A stretch of 64,000 nt of DNA, taken from positions 5,766,001 to 5,830,000 of the forward strand of contig OZ241870.1 of NCBI GenBank assembly GCA_965202875.1, read 5' to 3'. This document shows positions 43,557-53,719 of this stretch, piece after piece. Both the position numbers and the translations under genes were made by a program. The stretch is from HK1 sp965202875 (GTDB lineage Bacteria > Pseudomonadota > Gammaproteobacteria > HK1). The notes under the pieces were generated by a model, which was not told where the DNA came from, searched no databases, and was given only the letters and a program-made list of their open reading frames with translations. The first letter of the stretch is position 1, and each line of letters begins with the position of its first letter.

Positions 43557-46187
43557 TCAAACGACGATGTTGACCAGCCGTCCCGGCACCACGACGACCT
43601 TCCGGATCGGCTTCCCGCCGATGAACCGGGCCACGTTGCCGTTGCGTTGCGCCTCGCGCTCGATCGCCTCCCGATCCGCATCGGCGCCGACGCTGACGTG
43701 GCCGCGCAGCCTGCCGTTGACCTGGACGACGAGTTCGATCACGTCGCGCGACATCGCCGCCTCGTCGGCGACGGGCCATTGCGCGTCGATGACCGGATCG
43801 CGATGCCCGAGCGCCTGCCACAGCGTATGGCAGACGTGCGGGACCACCGGAGCGAGCATGAGGACGACCGCTTCGAGCGCCTCGCGCACGACGCTCCTCC
43901 GCATGTCGTCCCCCGCATCCGATGCGGCCGCCTCGAACGCGGCGACTTCGTTGACGAGCTCGCGGCAGGCCGCGCAGGCGGTGTTGAACTTGTAGCGGCG
44001 CCCCACGTCGTCGCCCACCTTCGCGATGGTCTCGTGGATGCGGCATCGCAGCTCGCGCGCCGGGCCGTCGAGCCGGCTCACGTCCAGGGCCGGGGCCGGC
44101 CCCTGTTCGGCGTGCTCGCGCACCGTGCGCCACAGCCTTCGCAGGAACCTCGCGGCGCCCTCGACCGCGCTCCCGGACCACTCCAGCATCTGGTCCGGCG
44201 GCGAGGTCTCGATGATGTAGAGCCGGACGGTGTCGGCGCCGTAGCGGGCGATCATGTCCTCCGGGTCCACCCCGTTGTTCTTCGACTTCGACATCTTCTC
44301 GATCGGGCCGACCTCGACCGGCTTCCCGTCGAAGCGGGCGCGGGCGCCGGTGATCCTGCCCCTGGCGTCGTGCTCGACCTCCACCTCGGCCGGAGCGTAG
44401 TAGCGGGGCTGGCCGTCCGCCTCGCGGTAGAAGGTCTCCGCCACCACCATCCCCTGGGTGAGCAGGCTCGAGAACGGCTCGCGCACCTTCGTGAGCCCCG
44501 CCTCGTTCATCAGCTTCTGGTAGAAGCGCGCGTACATCAGGTGCAGGATGGCGTGCTCGATGCCTCCGATGTACTGGTCGACAGGCATCCAGTAGTCGGC
44601 GCGGGCGTCGATCTTCGAGGCATCCGCGCCGGGACAGCAGAAGCGCGCGAAGTACCACGACGACTCCATGAAGGTGTCGAAGGTGTCGGTGTCGCGGCGT
44701 GCGCCCGCGCCGCACTTCGGGCAGGCGGTCTCCACGAACTCCGGGAGGCGGGCCAGCGGCGAGCCGCCTCCCTCGACGTCCACGTCCTCGGGCAGGAGGA
44801 CCGGAAGCTGCTCGTCGGGCACCGGGACCATCCCGCAAGAACCGCAGTGCACGATGGGAACCGGGCAGCCCCAGTAGCGCTGGCGTGAGACGCCCCAGTC
44901 GTGGAGCCGGTAGTTGATGCGCCGCGCGCCGCGGCCGGTCTCCTCCAGCCAGTCCGCCATCCGGTCGAAGCATTTGCGGAAGCCGAGCCCCGAATATTCC
45001 CCCGAGTTGACGACGACGACGTTCTCCTTGTCGGTCCACGCCTCCGCCTGGACGTCCACCTCGGTGCCGTCGGCGGGGGCGATCACCTGCCGGATCGGGA
45101 GCCCGTAGCGGTGCGCGAACTCGTGGTCGCGCTCGTCGTGGCCGGGCACCGCCATGATCGCGCCGGTGCCGTACCCCATGAGGACGAAGTTCGCGACCCA
45201 GACGGGGATGCGCTCGCCGTTGAAGGGATTGACCGCGTCCAGGCCGAGCGGCATGCCGCGCTTGTCCATCGTCTCCAGCTCGGCCGCCGTCGTGCCCCCG
45301 CGCCGGCATTCCTCGATGAACGCGGCGACGTCCTCGCGCCTTTCGGCCACCTCCGCGGCGAGGGGGTGCTCGGCCGCCACCGCCATGAACGTCGCGCCGT
45401 AGACGGTGTCGGGGCGGGTGGTGAAGACGCGCAGCGGCAGCCGGTCGCTGCCGGCGTCACGATCTTCCGCTTCGGGGTCTTCGATCTCGAAATCGATGTC
45501 CGTGCCCTCGGAGCGCCCGATCCAGTTGCGCTGCATCGTCTTCACCGGCTCCGGCCAGTCGATGTGGTCGAGCTCGGTCAGCAGCTCTTCGGCGAAGTCG
45601 GTGATACGCAGGAACCACTGCGGGATCTTGCGCCGCTCGACGAGCGCGCCGGAGCGCCAGCCGCGCCCGTCGATGACCTGCTCGTTGGCCAGCACCGTCC
45701 GATCCACCGGGTCCCAGTTCACCTCCGACTCCCGGCGGTACGCGATCCCCTGCTCGAACAGGCGGGTGAACAGCCACTGCTCCCAGCGGTAGTACCCGGG
45801 CCGGCACGTCGCCAGCTCGCGGCTCCAGTCGTAGGCGAACCCGAGCCGCCGGAGCTGCTCCTTCATGTACTCGATGTTGCGGTAGGTCCAGCGCGCGGGC
45901 GGCACCTGGTTCTGCATGGCCGCGTTCTCCGCCGGCAGGCCGAAGGCGTCCCACCCCATCGGCTGGAGCACGTTGCGCCCGCGCATGCGCTGGTAGCGGC
46001 TGATCACGTCGCCGATGGTGTAGTTCCTGACGTGCCCCATGTGCAGCTTCCCGCTGGGGTAGGGGAACATCGACAGGCAGTAGAACTTCTCGCGGGCAGG
46101 ATCCTCCCGGACCTCGAACGCACGGTTCTCGTCCCAGTACGCCTGCGCCTCGCGCTCCACCGTCTCGGGGAGGTATCGCTCGTCCAT
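43557..46187 (-). CDS. leuS: Leucyl-tRNA synthetase
   Basis: An 876-residue class I synthetase. The HIGH motif is HMGH at 49-52 (SGKLHMGHVRNYTIGDV), and KMSKS is seen in IEKMSKSKNNGVDPEDM. The editing domain contains TTRPDTVYGATFMAVAAEHP, and a zinc-type CPKCGAG follows. Length is typical. The ATG at 46187 begins MDERYLPETVEREAQ. It heads the leuS-lptE-small gene-holA run. Confidence 0.97.
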   Translation of the reverse strand: MDERYLPETVEREAQAYWDENRAFEVREDPAREKFYCLSMFPYPSGKLHMGHVRNYTIGDVISRYQRMRGRNVLQPMGWDAFGLPAENAAMQNQVPPARWTYRNIEYMKEQLRRLGFAYDWSRELATCRPGYYRWEQWLFTRLFEQGIAYRRESEVNWDPVDRTVLANEQVIDGRGWRSGALVERRKIPQWFLRITDFAEELLTELDHIDWPEPVKTMQRNWIGRSEGTDIDFEIEDPEAEDRDAGSDRLPLRVFTTRPDTVYGATFMAVAAEHPLAAEVAERREDVAAFIEECRRGGTTAAELETMDKRGMPLGLDAVNPFNGERIPVWVANFVLMGYGTGAIMAVPGHDERDHEFAHRYGLPIRQVIAPADGTEVDVQAEAWTDKENVVVVNSGEYSGLGFRKCFDRMADWLEETGRGARRINYRLHDWGVSRQRYWGCPVPIVHCGSCGMVPVPDEQLPVLLPEDVDVEGGGSPLARLPEFVETACPKCGAGARRDTDTFDTFMESSWYFARFCCPGADASKIDARADYWMPVDQYIGGIEHAILHLMYARFYQKLMNEAGLTKVREPFSSLLTQGMVVAETFYREADGQPRYYAPAEVEVEHDARGRITGARARFDGKPVEVGPIEKMSKSKNNGVDPEDMIARYGADTVRLYIIETSPPDQMLEWSGSAVEGAARFLRRLWRTVREHAEQGPAPALDVSRLDGPARELRCRIHETIAKVGDDVGRRYKFNTACAACRELVNEVAAFEAAASDAGDDMRRSVVREALEAVVLMLAPVVPHVCHTLWQALGHRDPVIDAQWPVADEAAMSRDVIELVVQVNGRLRGHVSVGADADREAIEREAQRNGNVARFIGGKPIRKVVVVPGRLVNIVV

Positions 46188-46742
46188 CGTCCTTGGGAAT
46201 CGCGGCCCTTGGGTAGCGGAGGCGAGAATAGCAAATCGACGGGCCGAATCGGCACGGGCGGTGGCGGAGCCATTCCCGCCTGGTCGAAACGCCGGCGCGG
46301 TCGGTGGCGCACGAGGGAGCGTGCGGTTCAGTCCGTCATCTCTCGCGCGTCGGCGCGCCGGCCGTGTACGGCAGCGGCGGCCATGGCCGGTCTCAGGAGT
46401 TGGGTGCGGGCGCCGCGCCCCTGTGGCGGCCCTTGAAGTCGTGGTTCGAGGTGGAAGCGCGGCGCTGGCCTGCCGGGCCGGCATTCTGTTGACGGGAGAT
46501 TCGCGGGATTTTGGCCATTTCATGAATCGCCCTGAAATCACGTCCGGGGTGCGGGTCATGACGGTGGCGGACTTCCTGCGCACACTCGTCGAGTGACGGG
46601 GCATGTGCGCCTGAAGGCGAGCCTCCGATCCGGCACACCCGTTCCAACGCAACGCCGGGCAGAGGTTGAAACGGCATGCTTGCGGAGTTCGTCCTCTGGC
46701 AGTGCGCAGGCTGTGCCGGATGGCGGGATTTCGACCGCCGCC
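46188..46742. other. Intergenic region upstream of leuS
   Basis: 555 bp with no supported gene. It must hold the leuS promoter. A GAAGTCGTGGTTCG word near 46436 recalls the repeat-like DNA at 32820-32990. Open frames on both strands look like shadows of GC-rich DNA. Confidence 0.4.
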
Positions 46743-47642
46743 TCACATGCCCCAGACCTCCACCGGCACCCCGTCCTTCGACCGCCGCTGCCGGCGAAAC
46801 ACCTTCTCCTCCCAGCTCCGCCCCTCCCGCCGGTCGACCACCACCAGATGCCCCGCCTCCGCCCCACAGCGGGCCATGTACCCCGCGGTCTGCTCCACCC
46901 CCTCCGACACCTTGCCCTCCCACCCGTCCTTCTCACGCACCACCTTGCACTCCACCACGTACTCCCGCACCCGCTCCCCCTGCGGCCACATCAGCAGCAG
47001 GTCCACCCGCCCCCGGCCCAACCCGTACTCCCGCTCGATGCGACCGCCCCCGTTCACCACCCGGTGCAGGTACGCCTGCAACAGGATCTGCGGCCACGGC
47101 TCCTCGTACAGGAAGCGGTTCTTCCAGTGCTCGGAGTGCCGGCGGAAGAAGTCCTGGAACGACGCCAGGAGCTTGTCCAGGTCCAGGCCGCCGGCCTCGT
47201 CCACGTACCATTTCGTGTCCAGGTCCAGCTCCTCCTGCACGATCCAGCCCAGCTCGCGCGGCACCACCTCCGCGTAGATGGGGTTGGCGATGCGCACCGG
47301 CGCATCGCGGGCAATCAGCCCGAGGTCGCGCACGTACTCGACGTCGCGGTTGGAGAAGGCGTGCTCGTCCGCCCCGCTCAGCATCGGCTCGACGACCCGG
47401 CGCACCCGGTCTTCCCGCAGCTTGTCCGCCAACTGGTCGAGATGCGTCACCCGGCGCACGATGAGCCCCTCGCGCGCCTCGGCGACGGCATCGGCGGTGA
47501 TGGCGCGGGAGCGGTCCCGCCCGGCCTTGCGCTCGAAGCAGGTCTCCCAGGCCAGCGCGTTCACCAGCCACGGCTGGCCCAGGGTCTGGGTCCAGATCGC
47601 CTCCCGCGCCCCATCGGTGAACGCCTGCCCCGTCGTCCGGCA
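46743..47642 (-). pseudogene. 5'-truncated AAA-like ATPase with C-terminal PD-(D/E)XK nuclease-like domain
   Basis: Clear homology runs from about 47642 down to 46743: GQPWLVNALAWETCFERKAG, HLDQLADKLREDRVRRVVEP, RRHSEHWKNRFLYEEPWPQI and IEREYGLGRGRVDLLLMWPQ, then EYVVECKVV (PD-(D/E)XK-like) and SWEEKVFRR. These are the middle and end of a widespread ATPase plus nuclease-like protein. The N-terminal AAA domain with Walker A and B is missing; upstream in the same frame to 47804 is unrelated low-complexity sequence. The gene is probably dead. Confidence 0.75.
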
Positions 47643-47692
47643 GGCTGTTCCAGGCCAGCGCCAGTATGACCGCTTTCGCTCGGCAACGCCTT

Positions 47693-47726
47693 CGGTCTCA
47701 TCCGGTGACGGGAGCGGATGAGACCG
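47693..47726. promoter_or_regulatory. Perfect 12-bp inverted repeat upstream of the 398-residue gene
   Basis: CGGTCTCATCCG, a 10-bp loop, then CGGATGAGACCG lies 77 bp before the ATG at 47803, at the edge of the truncated ATPase gene. It could be an operator, a terminator stem without a T-tract, or a scar of the rearrangement. Confidence 0.45.
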
Positions 47727-47802
47727 GGCGGTCTCGCCGTCCGTCGCGTCCGGGGCTACGATTGCGTCCTGACCGCCACGGGCTGCCGGGGAGCCGTGGA
47801 TC

Positions 47803-48999
47803 ATGGAGGTACAGACGGCCGTTCAGCAGCTTCTGCTGGAGCACGGCGCCTACGCACCGATCGAGCTGCTGCTGGCAACGAACCGGCTCTCCTACAAGGA
47901 CTATCGGGCATGGCGCAAGGGGACGCTTGCGAGTCTGGACGGGGCTCTGACCGGCGGGGTCCACGAGGCGCGGGCGCTGCTCGATGCGGCGGAGGCATGG
48001 GCCCGAACGCTCGACCTGGCCGCCGAGCCGGCGGCGCATCACGGCTGGGAAGGGAATGCCGGGACCGATCTGACAGCGTCCCACGACCCGGCGCTGAACG
48101 GGTTGCTGAACACCCGTTTTCTCCGGGCGCGGGAGCATGGACAGCTCGACCTCTTCATGGACAGCGCCGGGACCGTGGCGGTCAACGCGCTGCTCGATGC
48201 ACTGCGGGCGCGCGACGCCGGCAAGGCCGGGAGGGAGCTGCGACACCTCACCAGCCTCGACCCCGGTCATGCACACAGGGCGCATGCCGCGGCGCTGGTC
48301 GAGGCGCTGGAGGCGCCGGATCCCGAAGGCCCCGGACAGGGCTTCGAACGTCTCGACAGACTGGAGCGGGAGTGGCTGCCCGCCGCCTCGGCGCTGCTCG
48401 GCGCCGGCGGCCGGGATTTCCTGGCGCCGCTATGGCGGGGCGTCGGCCGGGCACTGGAGCCGGCGTGCTTCGACCCCCGCCGCCCCCGGCGCCATGCGAG
48501 CTGGGCGTACCGGCAGGGCCTCGACTGGGAGAGCCTGGAACGCTCGGTGCACGCGGTGCAGGGACATGAAAGGGAGCCCGTCCTGCTCGCGCGGCTCGCG
48601 GAGGCGCAATGGTGGCTGCGCAACCGCACGAAGGCGATCGAGCACTGGTTCGCGCTGTGCCGGCTTGCCCCCGGAGAGTTCGAGAAGCGGGTCGAGGCGC
48701 CGGACTTCCCGGATTGGGCGGTGGGAAGGGCTTGGCGTCTCGCCCGGGAGCAGGATCTGGAGCCCGAGATATCGCCCCGGTGGTTCCCCGCCTGGATGCT
48801 GCTCGAAGACGCCGGGCTCGCCCGGGTCCTCGCGCCCTGCCGCGGGGAGGAGGCCCCGGACCGTGCCTTCGACGTGATGATCGCGCTCCTGGCCCACCCC
48901 GGCCTGGACGAGCGGAGCATCGCGCTCCGCCGCGCGCTCCAGGCCGTCCATCCGGGCTTGCTGGCGAGCTATCTGGCCAGGCTCGGAAGCGCGCCATGA
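47803..48999 (+). CDS. Conserved hypothetical protein, function unknown
   Basis: A 398-residue soluble protein. The N-terminus (VQQLLLEHGAYAPIELLLAT then NRLSYKDYRAWRKG) recalls a family I have seen as hypothetical in gammaproteobacteria and thiotrophs. The body is helical and Arg/Leu/Trp rich, with HERE-like and TPR-like stretches (LARLAEAQWWLRNRTKAIEH). There are no membrane segments or catalytic motifs that I can name. It lies between two NTPase genes, one of them broken. The ATG at 47803 has a GGAG-like site just upstream of limited strength. Confidence 0.65.
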   Translation: MEVQTAVQQLLLEHGAYAPIELLLATNRLSYKDYRAWRKGTLASLDGALTGGVHEARALLDAAEAWARTLDLAAEPAAHHGWEGNAGTDLTASHDPALNGLLNTRFLRAREHGQLDLFMDSAGTVAVNALLDALRARDAGKAGRELRHLTSLDPGHAHRAHAAALVEALEAPDPEGPGQGFERLDRLEREWLPAASALLGAGGRDFLAPLWRGVGRALEPACFDPRRPRRHASWAYRQGLDWESLERSVHAVQGHEREPVLLARLAEAQWWLRNRTKAIEHWFALCRLAPGEFEKRVEAPDFPDWAVGRAWRLAREQDLEPEISPRWFPAWMLLEDAGLARVLAPCRGEEAPDRAFDVMIALLAHPGLDERSIALRRALQAVHPGLLASYLARLGSAP

Positions 49000-49066
49000 A
49001 GCGGAGCGGGCGAGCATTCCCCTCGCGCTCATGGCAGGGCAGCGATCGGCAAGTGGAAGGAAGGGC

Positions 49067-50230
49067 TCAGGATGGACGCAACCCCAGGTCGGTGTGCAGC
49101 CGGCCGGCGGCGACCGAGCGAATGCGCTTGGCCAGGCGGCAGGAATCCCGCCCGGCGTGGACGACGATGACTTCGGAGAGGTCGAGGTCATCGAGGGCGA
49201 TGCGGGTCGAACGGGTGACCCTCGGTGCGGTGGTGCGCTTGATCTCGACGCCGATGCGCGTGGCGCCGCGGGTGATGAGCAGGTCGAGCTCCGCGCCGCC
49301 GTGGGTGGCCCAGAAGTAGGCCTGGTCGTCGTGGAGGCCCAGCATGTCGATGACCGTCTCCATCATGAACCCTTCCCAGGACGCACCGGATTTGGGGTGG
49401 GAGTTCAGCGACCGCATGTCCCCGATGCCGAGCAGGGCGTGCAGTATGCCCGTGTCGCGCAGATAGACTTTCGGCGCTTTGACCTGCCGCTTGGCGACGT
49501 TCGCATGCCAGGGTTGCAGTTGGCGTACCACGAGGGCGCCCGTCAGGATGTCCAGGTAGCGCCGCACCGTGGTGTCGGAAACGCCGAAGGAGCGGGCGAA
49601 CCCGGACGATTGCCAGACCTGTCCGTGCCAGTGGCCCAGCATCGTCCAGAAACGGCGCATGGCCGGCGCCGGCACACGAACGCCGAGCTGCGGCAGGTCC
49701 CGTTCCAGAAAAGTCCGTACGAAGCTTTCCAGCCAGAGAAAGGCGGCGGGGTTGGAGCGAGCCAGCCAAGCCTCGGGGAAGCCGCCCCGCAACCAGCGCC
49801 GGTCGAGTGGGCGGCCGATCTCGTCCAGCCCCAGCCCGCCCAGGTTGTAATAGTCGATCCGCCCTGCCAACGACTCCGACGACTGCCGGATCAGGTCGGG
49901 CGAGGCGCTGCCGAGCACCAGGAACTTCGCCGGTCGTGGCCGGCGGTCCGCCAGCACGCGCAACACCGGGAAGAGATCGGGGCGACGCTGCACCTCGTCG
50001 AGAACCACGAGGCCGCGCAGCTCGTCCAGTACGAGAACGGGGTCCTCCAGCAACCTGTTGAGGTCGGCGGGATTCTCCAGGTCCAGATGATGCACGGCCC
50101 CCGAATAGGCATCGGCGACCTGCCGCGCCAAGGTCGTCTTGCCGATCTGCCGCGGACCCGATATGGCGACCACCGGAAAGGACCGCAGCCGCCGCAGAAC
50201 GGCGCGAACATGCTTGTCGCGATGGATCAT
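49067..50230 (-). CDS. ATP-binding protein with AAA_14 and DUF4143 domains
   Basis: A 387-residue protein. Walker A is GPRQIGKT (25-32), and a Walker B-type LVVLDEVQRRPDLFPVLR follows, then FLVLGSASPDLIRQSSESLA. The C-terminal DUF4143 region is seen in YLRDTGILHALLGI, GASWEGFMMETVIDML and FWATHGGAELDLLI, a degenerate PD-(D/E)XK-like fold. Such proteins are common in plastic genome regions; some act as antitoxin-like or defence-linked factors, but function is unknown. It appears full-length, unlike its neighbours. Confidence 0.85.
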   Translation of the reverse strand: MIHRDKHVRAVLRRLRSFPVVAISGPRQIGKTTLARQVADAYSGAVHHLDLENPADLNRLLEDPVLVLDELRGLVVLDEVQRRPDLFPVLRVLADRRPRPAKFLVLGSASPDLIRQSSESLAGRIDYYNLGGLGLDEIGRPLDRRWLRGGFPEAWLARSNPAAFLWLESFVRTFLERDLPQLGVRVPAPAMRRFWTMLGHWHGQVWQSSGFARSFGVSDTTVRRYLDILTGALVVRQLQPWHANVAKRQVKAPKVYLRDTGILHALLGIGDMRSLNSHPKSGASWEGFMMETVIDMLGLHDDQAYFWATHGGAELDLLITRGATRIGVEIKRTTAPRVTRSTRIALDDLDLSEVIVVHAGRDSCRLAKRIRSVAAGRLHTDLGLRPS

Positions 50231-50450
50231 GGGGCGAATCTACCAGGAAATCTCGGTGGCAGGCACAGAGATTTCAAGGATGTCGTCGGCGATGGGGCAG
50301 ACACCGGTACCCCGGCGCATACGGCGGTCGTGGGCCGGCATTGTCCGGGAGGGAGCGCGATCTCTTGACGGCGATACGGCAACACGTCCGAATCTGACGT
50401 ATACGCGCCGTAGCCTCTCTCCTCCACACCCCACAGCCACGGAGAGAGCC

Positions 50451-51761
50451 ATGCTGACCGTCCATGAACAACGCCTGCTCGTCCACTATCTCGCCAACGC
50501 CGCCTCGTGCCTTCACCACCGGGATCGGGAGGCGAAGGAGCTGGCCGAATGGATCACCGACAACGGCAACCGCACGTTGCTCGGGAGCGGAAAGGGGGCG
50601 TCCCGGGCACCCGGGAGGAGAAGAAAGCGGTCCCGCGCGCTCCCGGCGAGCCTCGGCCATCAGGGGCCGGACCTCGACGACCTCCTGGCCCCCGAGGAGC
50701 TCCAGGCTCTCGAAGGCTGCGCGGACGGACCGACCGGAAGGCTATGGAGGCGCCTCGGGGAAGCCCTGCGGAGCAAGTGTGCGGCGGCGAAGTCCGCGCG
50801 CAGCGATCGGACGGCGCAGCGGCTCCGGTGCCTTGGAAGGACGATGGAGCTCAATCGAACCGACGTCGCCATCCTGGATCTCATGCTGCGCTACCACACG
50901 CAGCCGATGATCGAGTCGACGATCGACGACGTGTTCGGACACACTTCCTTCAGAGGATCCCCTCTCAACCTCAAGGGGCCGGCGCTGTCCGCGCTCCTCG
51001 GCGTATCGGCCAACGCGATCCTCCGCCGCTTCCGGGCCGATGCGCCTCTCGTGCGCACGGGGCTCGTGTGCATCGACGGCAACGACGGCGAGCTCACGCT
51101 CGTCAAACGGCTGCACCGCTTGGCCACCATCCCCGGCGGCCCCGGCCTCGACGTGCACCGCCTGCTGCTGGGAGAGGCATCCCCGAGCGAGCTCGAGTGG
51201 TCGGACTTCGACCATCTCGGGCACGACCGCGACCACGTCGAGAAGCTGCTCGGGGGCGCCCTGGAGACCGGTGCGGCGGGCGTGAACGTCCTCCTGTACG
51301 GGCCTCCGGGCACCGGCAAGACCGAGCTCTGCAAGGTGCTGGCCGGGCGGCTCGGGGTGGAGCTGCACAGCGTCGGCGAAGCGGACGACGACGGCGACGA
51401 GCCCACCCGCAACGAGAGGCTGCAAGAGCTCCGGCTCGCCCAGCGCCTGACCGCCCGGGGGCGCCGCTCGCTCCTCAGCTTTGACGAGATGGAGGATCTG
51501 CTCTCGGACCCCTTCGCGGGTCTGCGGATCTTCGGGCGCTTGCTCTCCTCCGGGTCTCGCGGACCGCGGGCCGGCGGCGGCTCGAAGGTGTTCATGAACC
51601 GGCTGCTGGAGGAGGCGCCGGCGCCCACCCTGTGGACCCTCAACGACGCCGGGGCGGTGGACCCCGCCCTTCTGCGCCGGATGGCGACACATCAATCGGT
51701 TACGCACGAAAATCGGCGAAATCGAGACGAATTCCCGTTGGATCGCAGCTCATGGTGGTAA
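50451..51761 (+). CDS. AAA-family ATPase, truncated at the C-terminus
   Basis: A 436-residue protein. A long helical N-terminal region leads into an AAA domain with Walker A YGPPGTGKTELCKVLA (284-291 core), Walker B RSLLSFDEMEDLLSD and a sensor-1 region PTLWTLNDAGAVDPALLRRM. Homology stops at about 51690, where the arginine finger and lid subdomain should follow; instead there are about 25 unrelated residues and a stop. It is therefore probably inactive. The ATG at 50451 has GGAGAGAG upstream. It may be a remnant of a proteolytic or stress-related AAA system. Confidence 0.75.
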   Translation: MLTVHEQRLLVHYLANAASCLHHRDREAKELAEWITDNGNRTLLGSGKGASRAPGRRRKRSRALPASLGHQGPDLDDLLAPEELQALEGCADGPTGRLWRRLGEALRSKCAAAKSARSDRTAQRLRCLGRTMELNRTDVAILDLMLRYHTQPMIESTIDDVFGHTSFRGSPLNLKGPALSALLGVSANAILRRFRADAPLVRTGLVCIDGNDGELTLVKRLHRLATIPGGPGLDVHRLLLGEASPSELEWSDFDHLGHDRDHVEKLLGGALETGAAGVNVLLYGPPGTGKTELCKVLAGRLGVELHSVGEADDDGDEPTRNERLQELRLAQRLTARGRRSLLSFDEMEDLLSDPFAGLRIFGRLLSSGSRGPRAGGGSKVFMNRLLEEAPAPTLWTLNDAGAVDPALLRRMATHQSVTHENRRNRDEFPLDRSSWW

Positions 51762-51843
51762 TGATGGGCTAACGCTCCGGACACGGCCACGTAACCGGGA
51801 TTTCGCGGCCTTTTCTACCGTATGGGCGTCTGGTTGCGGCGAT

Positions 51844-53364
51844 TCAACGGACGTTTTCGGGCTTGGCGGGAATTGCTGATCCCCGATGCTCCAGGGTGCG
51901 CGCGACCGCGCTCTTCCAGCCTCGCACGAGCCGGTCACGCTCTCGCTCCGGCATCCGCGCGGTGATCTCCGCGGTACGACCCCAGCGTTCCCGGACATCG
52001 TCGAGCGAGTGGAAGACGCCGGTCTGGAGGCCCGCGAGGCAGGCGGCGCCGAGCGCCGTGGTCTCGGTGACCCACGGACGCTCGACGGTGACGCCGAGGA
52101 CGTCCGCGAGCGTTTGCAGGAACAAGGCGTTTCCGGCCATGCCGCCGTCCACCCGGAGGCGGTCGATCTCCGCCCCGCGGTCGGCCGCCATCGCGACCAT
52201 GAGATCATGGGTCTGGAGGCAGACGGACTCGAGCGTGGCGCGTGCGAGATGCGCAGGGCCGGTGTCGAGGGTGAGACCAAAGATCGCGCCACGGGCATCG
52301 GGGTCCCAGTGCGGGGCGCCGATCCCGGTGAACGCGGGAACGAGGTAGACGCCGCCGGAATCGGGGAGGCCGGCCGCGAGCGCCTCGGTCTGCGCCGCGG
52401 TCTCGATCACCCCCAAGCCGTCGCGCAGCCACTGCACCGCGGCGCCGGCCACGAAGATCGAGCCTTCCAGGGCGAAGGTCGGTTCGCCGCCGAGGCGCCA
52501 AGCTACGGTGGTCAGCAGCCGATGGCGCGAGCGCACCGCCTCCGCGCCGGTGTTCATGACCGCGAAGCAGCCGGTGCCGTAGGTGCTCTTCACCATGCCG
52601 GGCTCGAAGCACGCTTGACCGAACGTCGCTGCCTGCTGATCGCCGGCGACCCCGGCGATGGGGATGGCGTGTCCGAGGACATCGGGCGAGGTCGTGCCGA
52701 AGTCGGCGGCGCTGTCGCGCACGTCGGGGAGCACGCTGCGCGGGACGTCGAAGAGTTGGAGCAAAGTGTCGTCCCAGACTTGGGCGTGGATGTCGAAGAG
52801 CAGGGTGCGCGAGGCGTTGGTGGCGTCGGTGGCATGCACGGCTCCACCGGTCAGGCGCCATATCAGGAAGGTGTCCATGGTCCCGAATGCGAGCTCGCCC
52901 GCCGCCGCACGCTCGCGCGCGCCATCGACGTGGTCGAGGATCCAGGCGAGCTTGGTGGCAGAGAAATACGGGTCGAGCAGCAGCCCGGTCTTCTCGCTCA
53001 CCATGGGCTCGTGCCCGGCCTCGCGTAGTGCGCGGCAGCGTTCGGCGGTGCGGCGGTCCTGCCACACGACGGCGCGGTGGATCGGTGCGCCGGTCGCGCG
53101 ATCCCAGACCACCGTCGTCTCGCGCTGGTTGGTGATACCGATCGCGGCGACGGTCCCGCCTGCTGCGGCGAGCACTTCGCGGGTGACGGCCAGGGTCGCG
53201 GACCAGAGCTCCTCCGGGTCGTGCTCGACCCGGCCGCCGGCCGGGTAGTACTGGGTGAGCTCGCGCTGGGCCACGGCCCGAATCGCGCCGTGGGCGTCGA
53301 ACACGATCGCGCGCGAGCTGGTCGTGCCCTGATCGATGGCGAGAAGGAGTGGAGAGTCGGACAT
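51844..53364 (-). CDS. glpK: Glycerol kinase
   Basis: A 506-residue FGGY-family kinase making glycerol-3-phosphate. It shows LLLAIDQGTTSSRAIVFD, the substrate region ITNQRETTVVWDRATG, STYGTGCFAVMNTG, IGAPHWDPDARGAIFGLT and the signature RVDGGMAGNALFLQTLAD. Length is typical. The ATG at 53364 has GAAGGAG-type sequence upstream. No glycerol facilitator or glp regulator gene is adjacent. Confidence 0.96.
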   Translation of the reverse strand: MSDSPLLLAIDQGTTSSRAIVFDAHGAIRAVAQRELTQYYPAGGRVEHDPEELWSATLAVTREVLAAAGGTVAAIGITNQRETTVVWDRATGAPIHRAVVWQDRRTAERCRALREAGHEPMVSEKTGLLLDPYFSATKLAWILDHVDGARERAAAGELAFGTMDTFLIWRLTGGAVHATDATNASRTLLFDIHAQVWDDTLLQLFDVPRSVLPDVRDSAADFGTTSPDVLGHAIPIAGVAGDQQAATFGQACFEPGMVKSTYGTGCFAVMNTGAEAVRSRHRLLTTVAWRLGGEPTFALEGSIFVAGAAVQWLRDGLGVIETAAQTEALAAGLPDSGGVYLVPAFTGIGAPHWDPDARGAIFGLTLDTGPAHLARATLESVCLQTHDLMVAMAADRGAEIDRLRVDGGMAGNALFLQTLADVLGVTVERPWVTETTALGAACLAGLQTGVFHSLDDVRERWGRTAEITARMPERERDRLVRGWKSAVARTLEHRGSAIPAKPENVR

Positions 53365-53719
53365 GTCGTGGATCTCGGTATTCTGCAGTGGGTCGGTTGA
53401 TCGATTGAAGGGCCGATGGTACGCAAATATAGGGTCTCGGCACCGCATTCCTCGCCGCTGATCGCCAGGACGGCCGACGGTATGCGTGCAGGCGGTATGC
53501 GCGCAGGGCATCGGTGCCGGGCCGGGCTGTTGGCGGAAGGCGCAGGGGACGCCACGCCCGGCGTCGACGGGAAGGTCGCGCCCGCGAGAGCGGATGGCGG
53601 GGGTCTCCGGAAGCCAGGCCTCGCTATGCCGGGTCGGGGAAACGGCTCATGAACGCTCGACGGGGCTATCATCGTCCTCGCGGCGGCACGGGGCCGGCGC
53701 GCGGTCCTCAGGGCACCTC
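53365..53719. other. Divergent intergenic region glpK / pgi
   Basis: 355 bp between divergent genes with no supported coding sequence. Promoters for glpK and pgi must lie here. I see no clear -10/-35 pair or palindrome. Confidence 0.45.
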
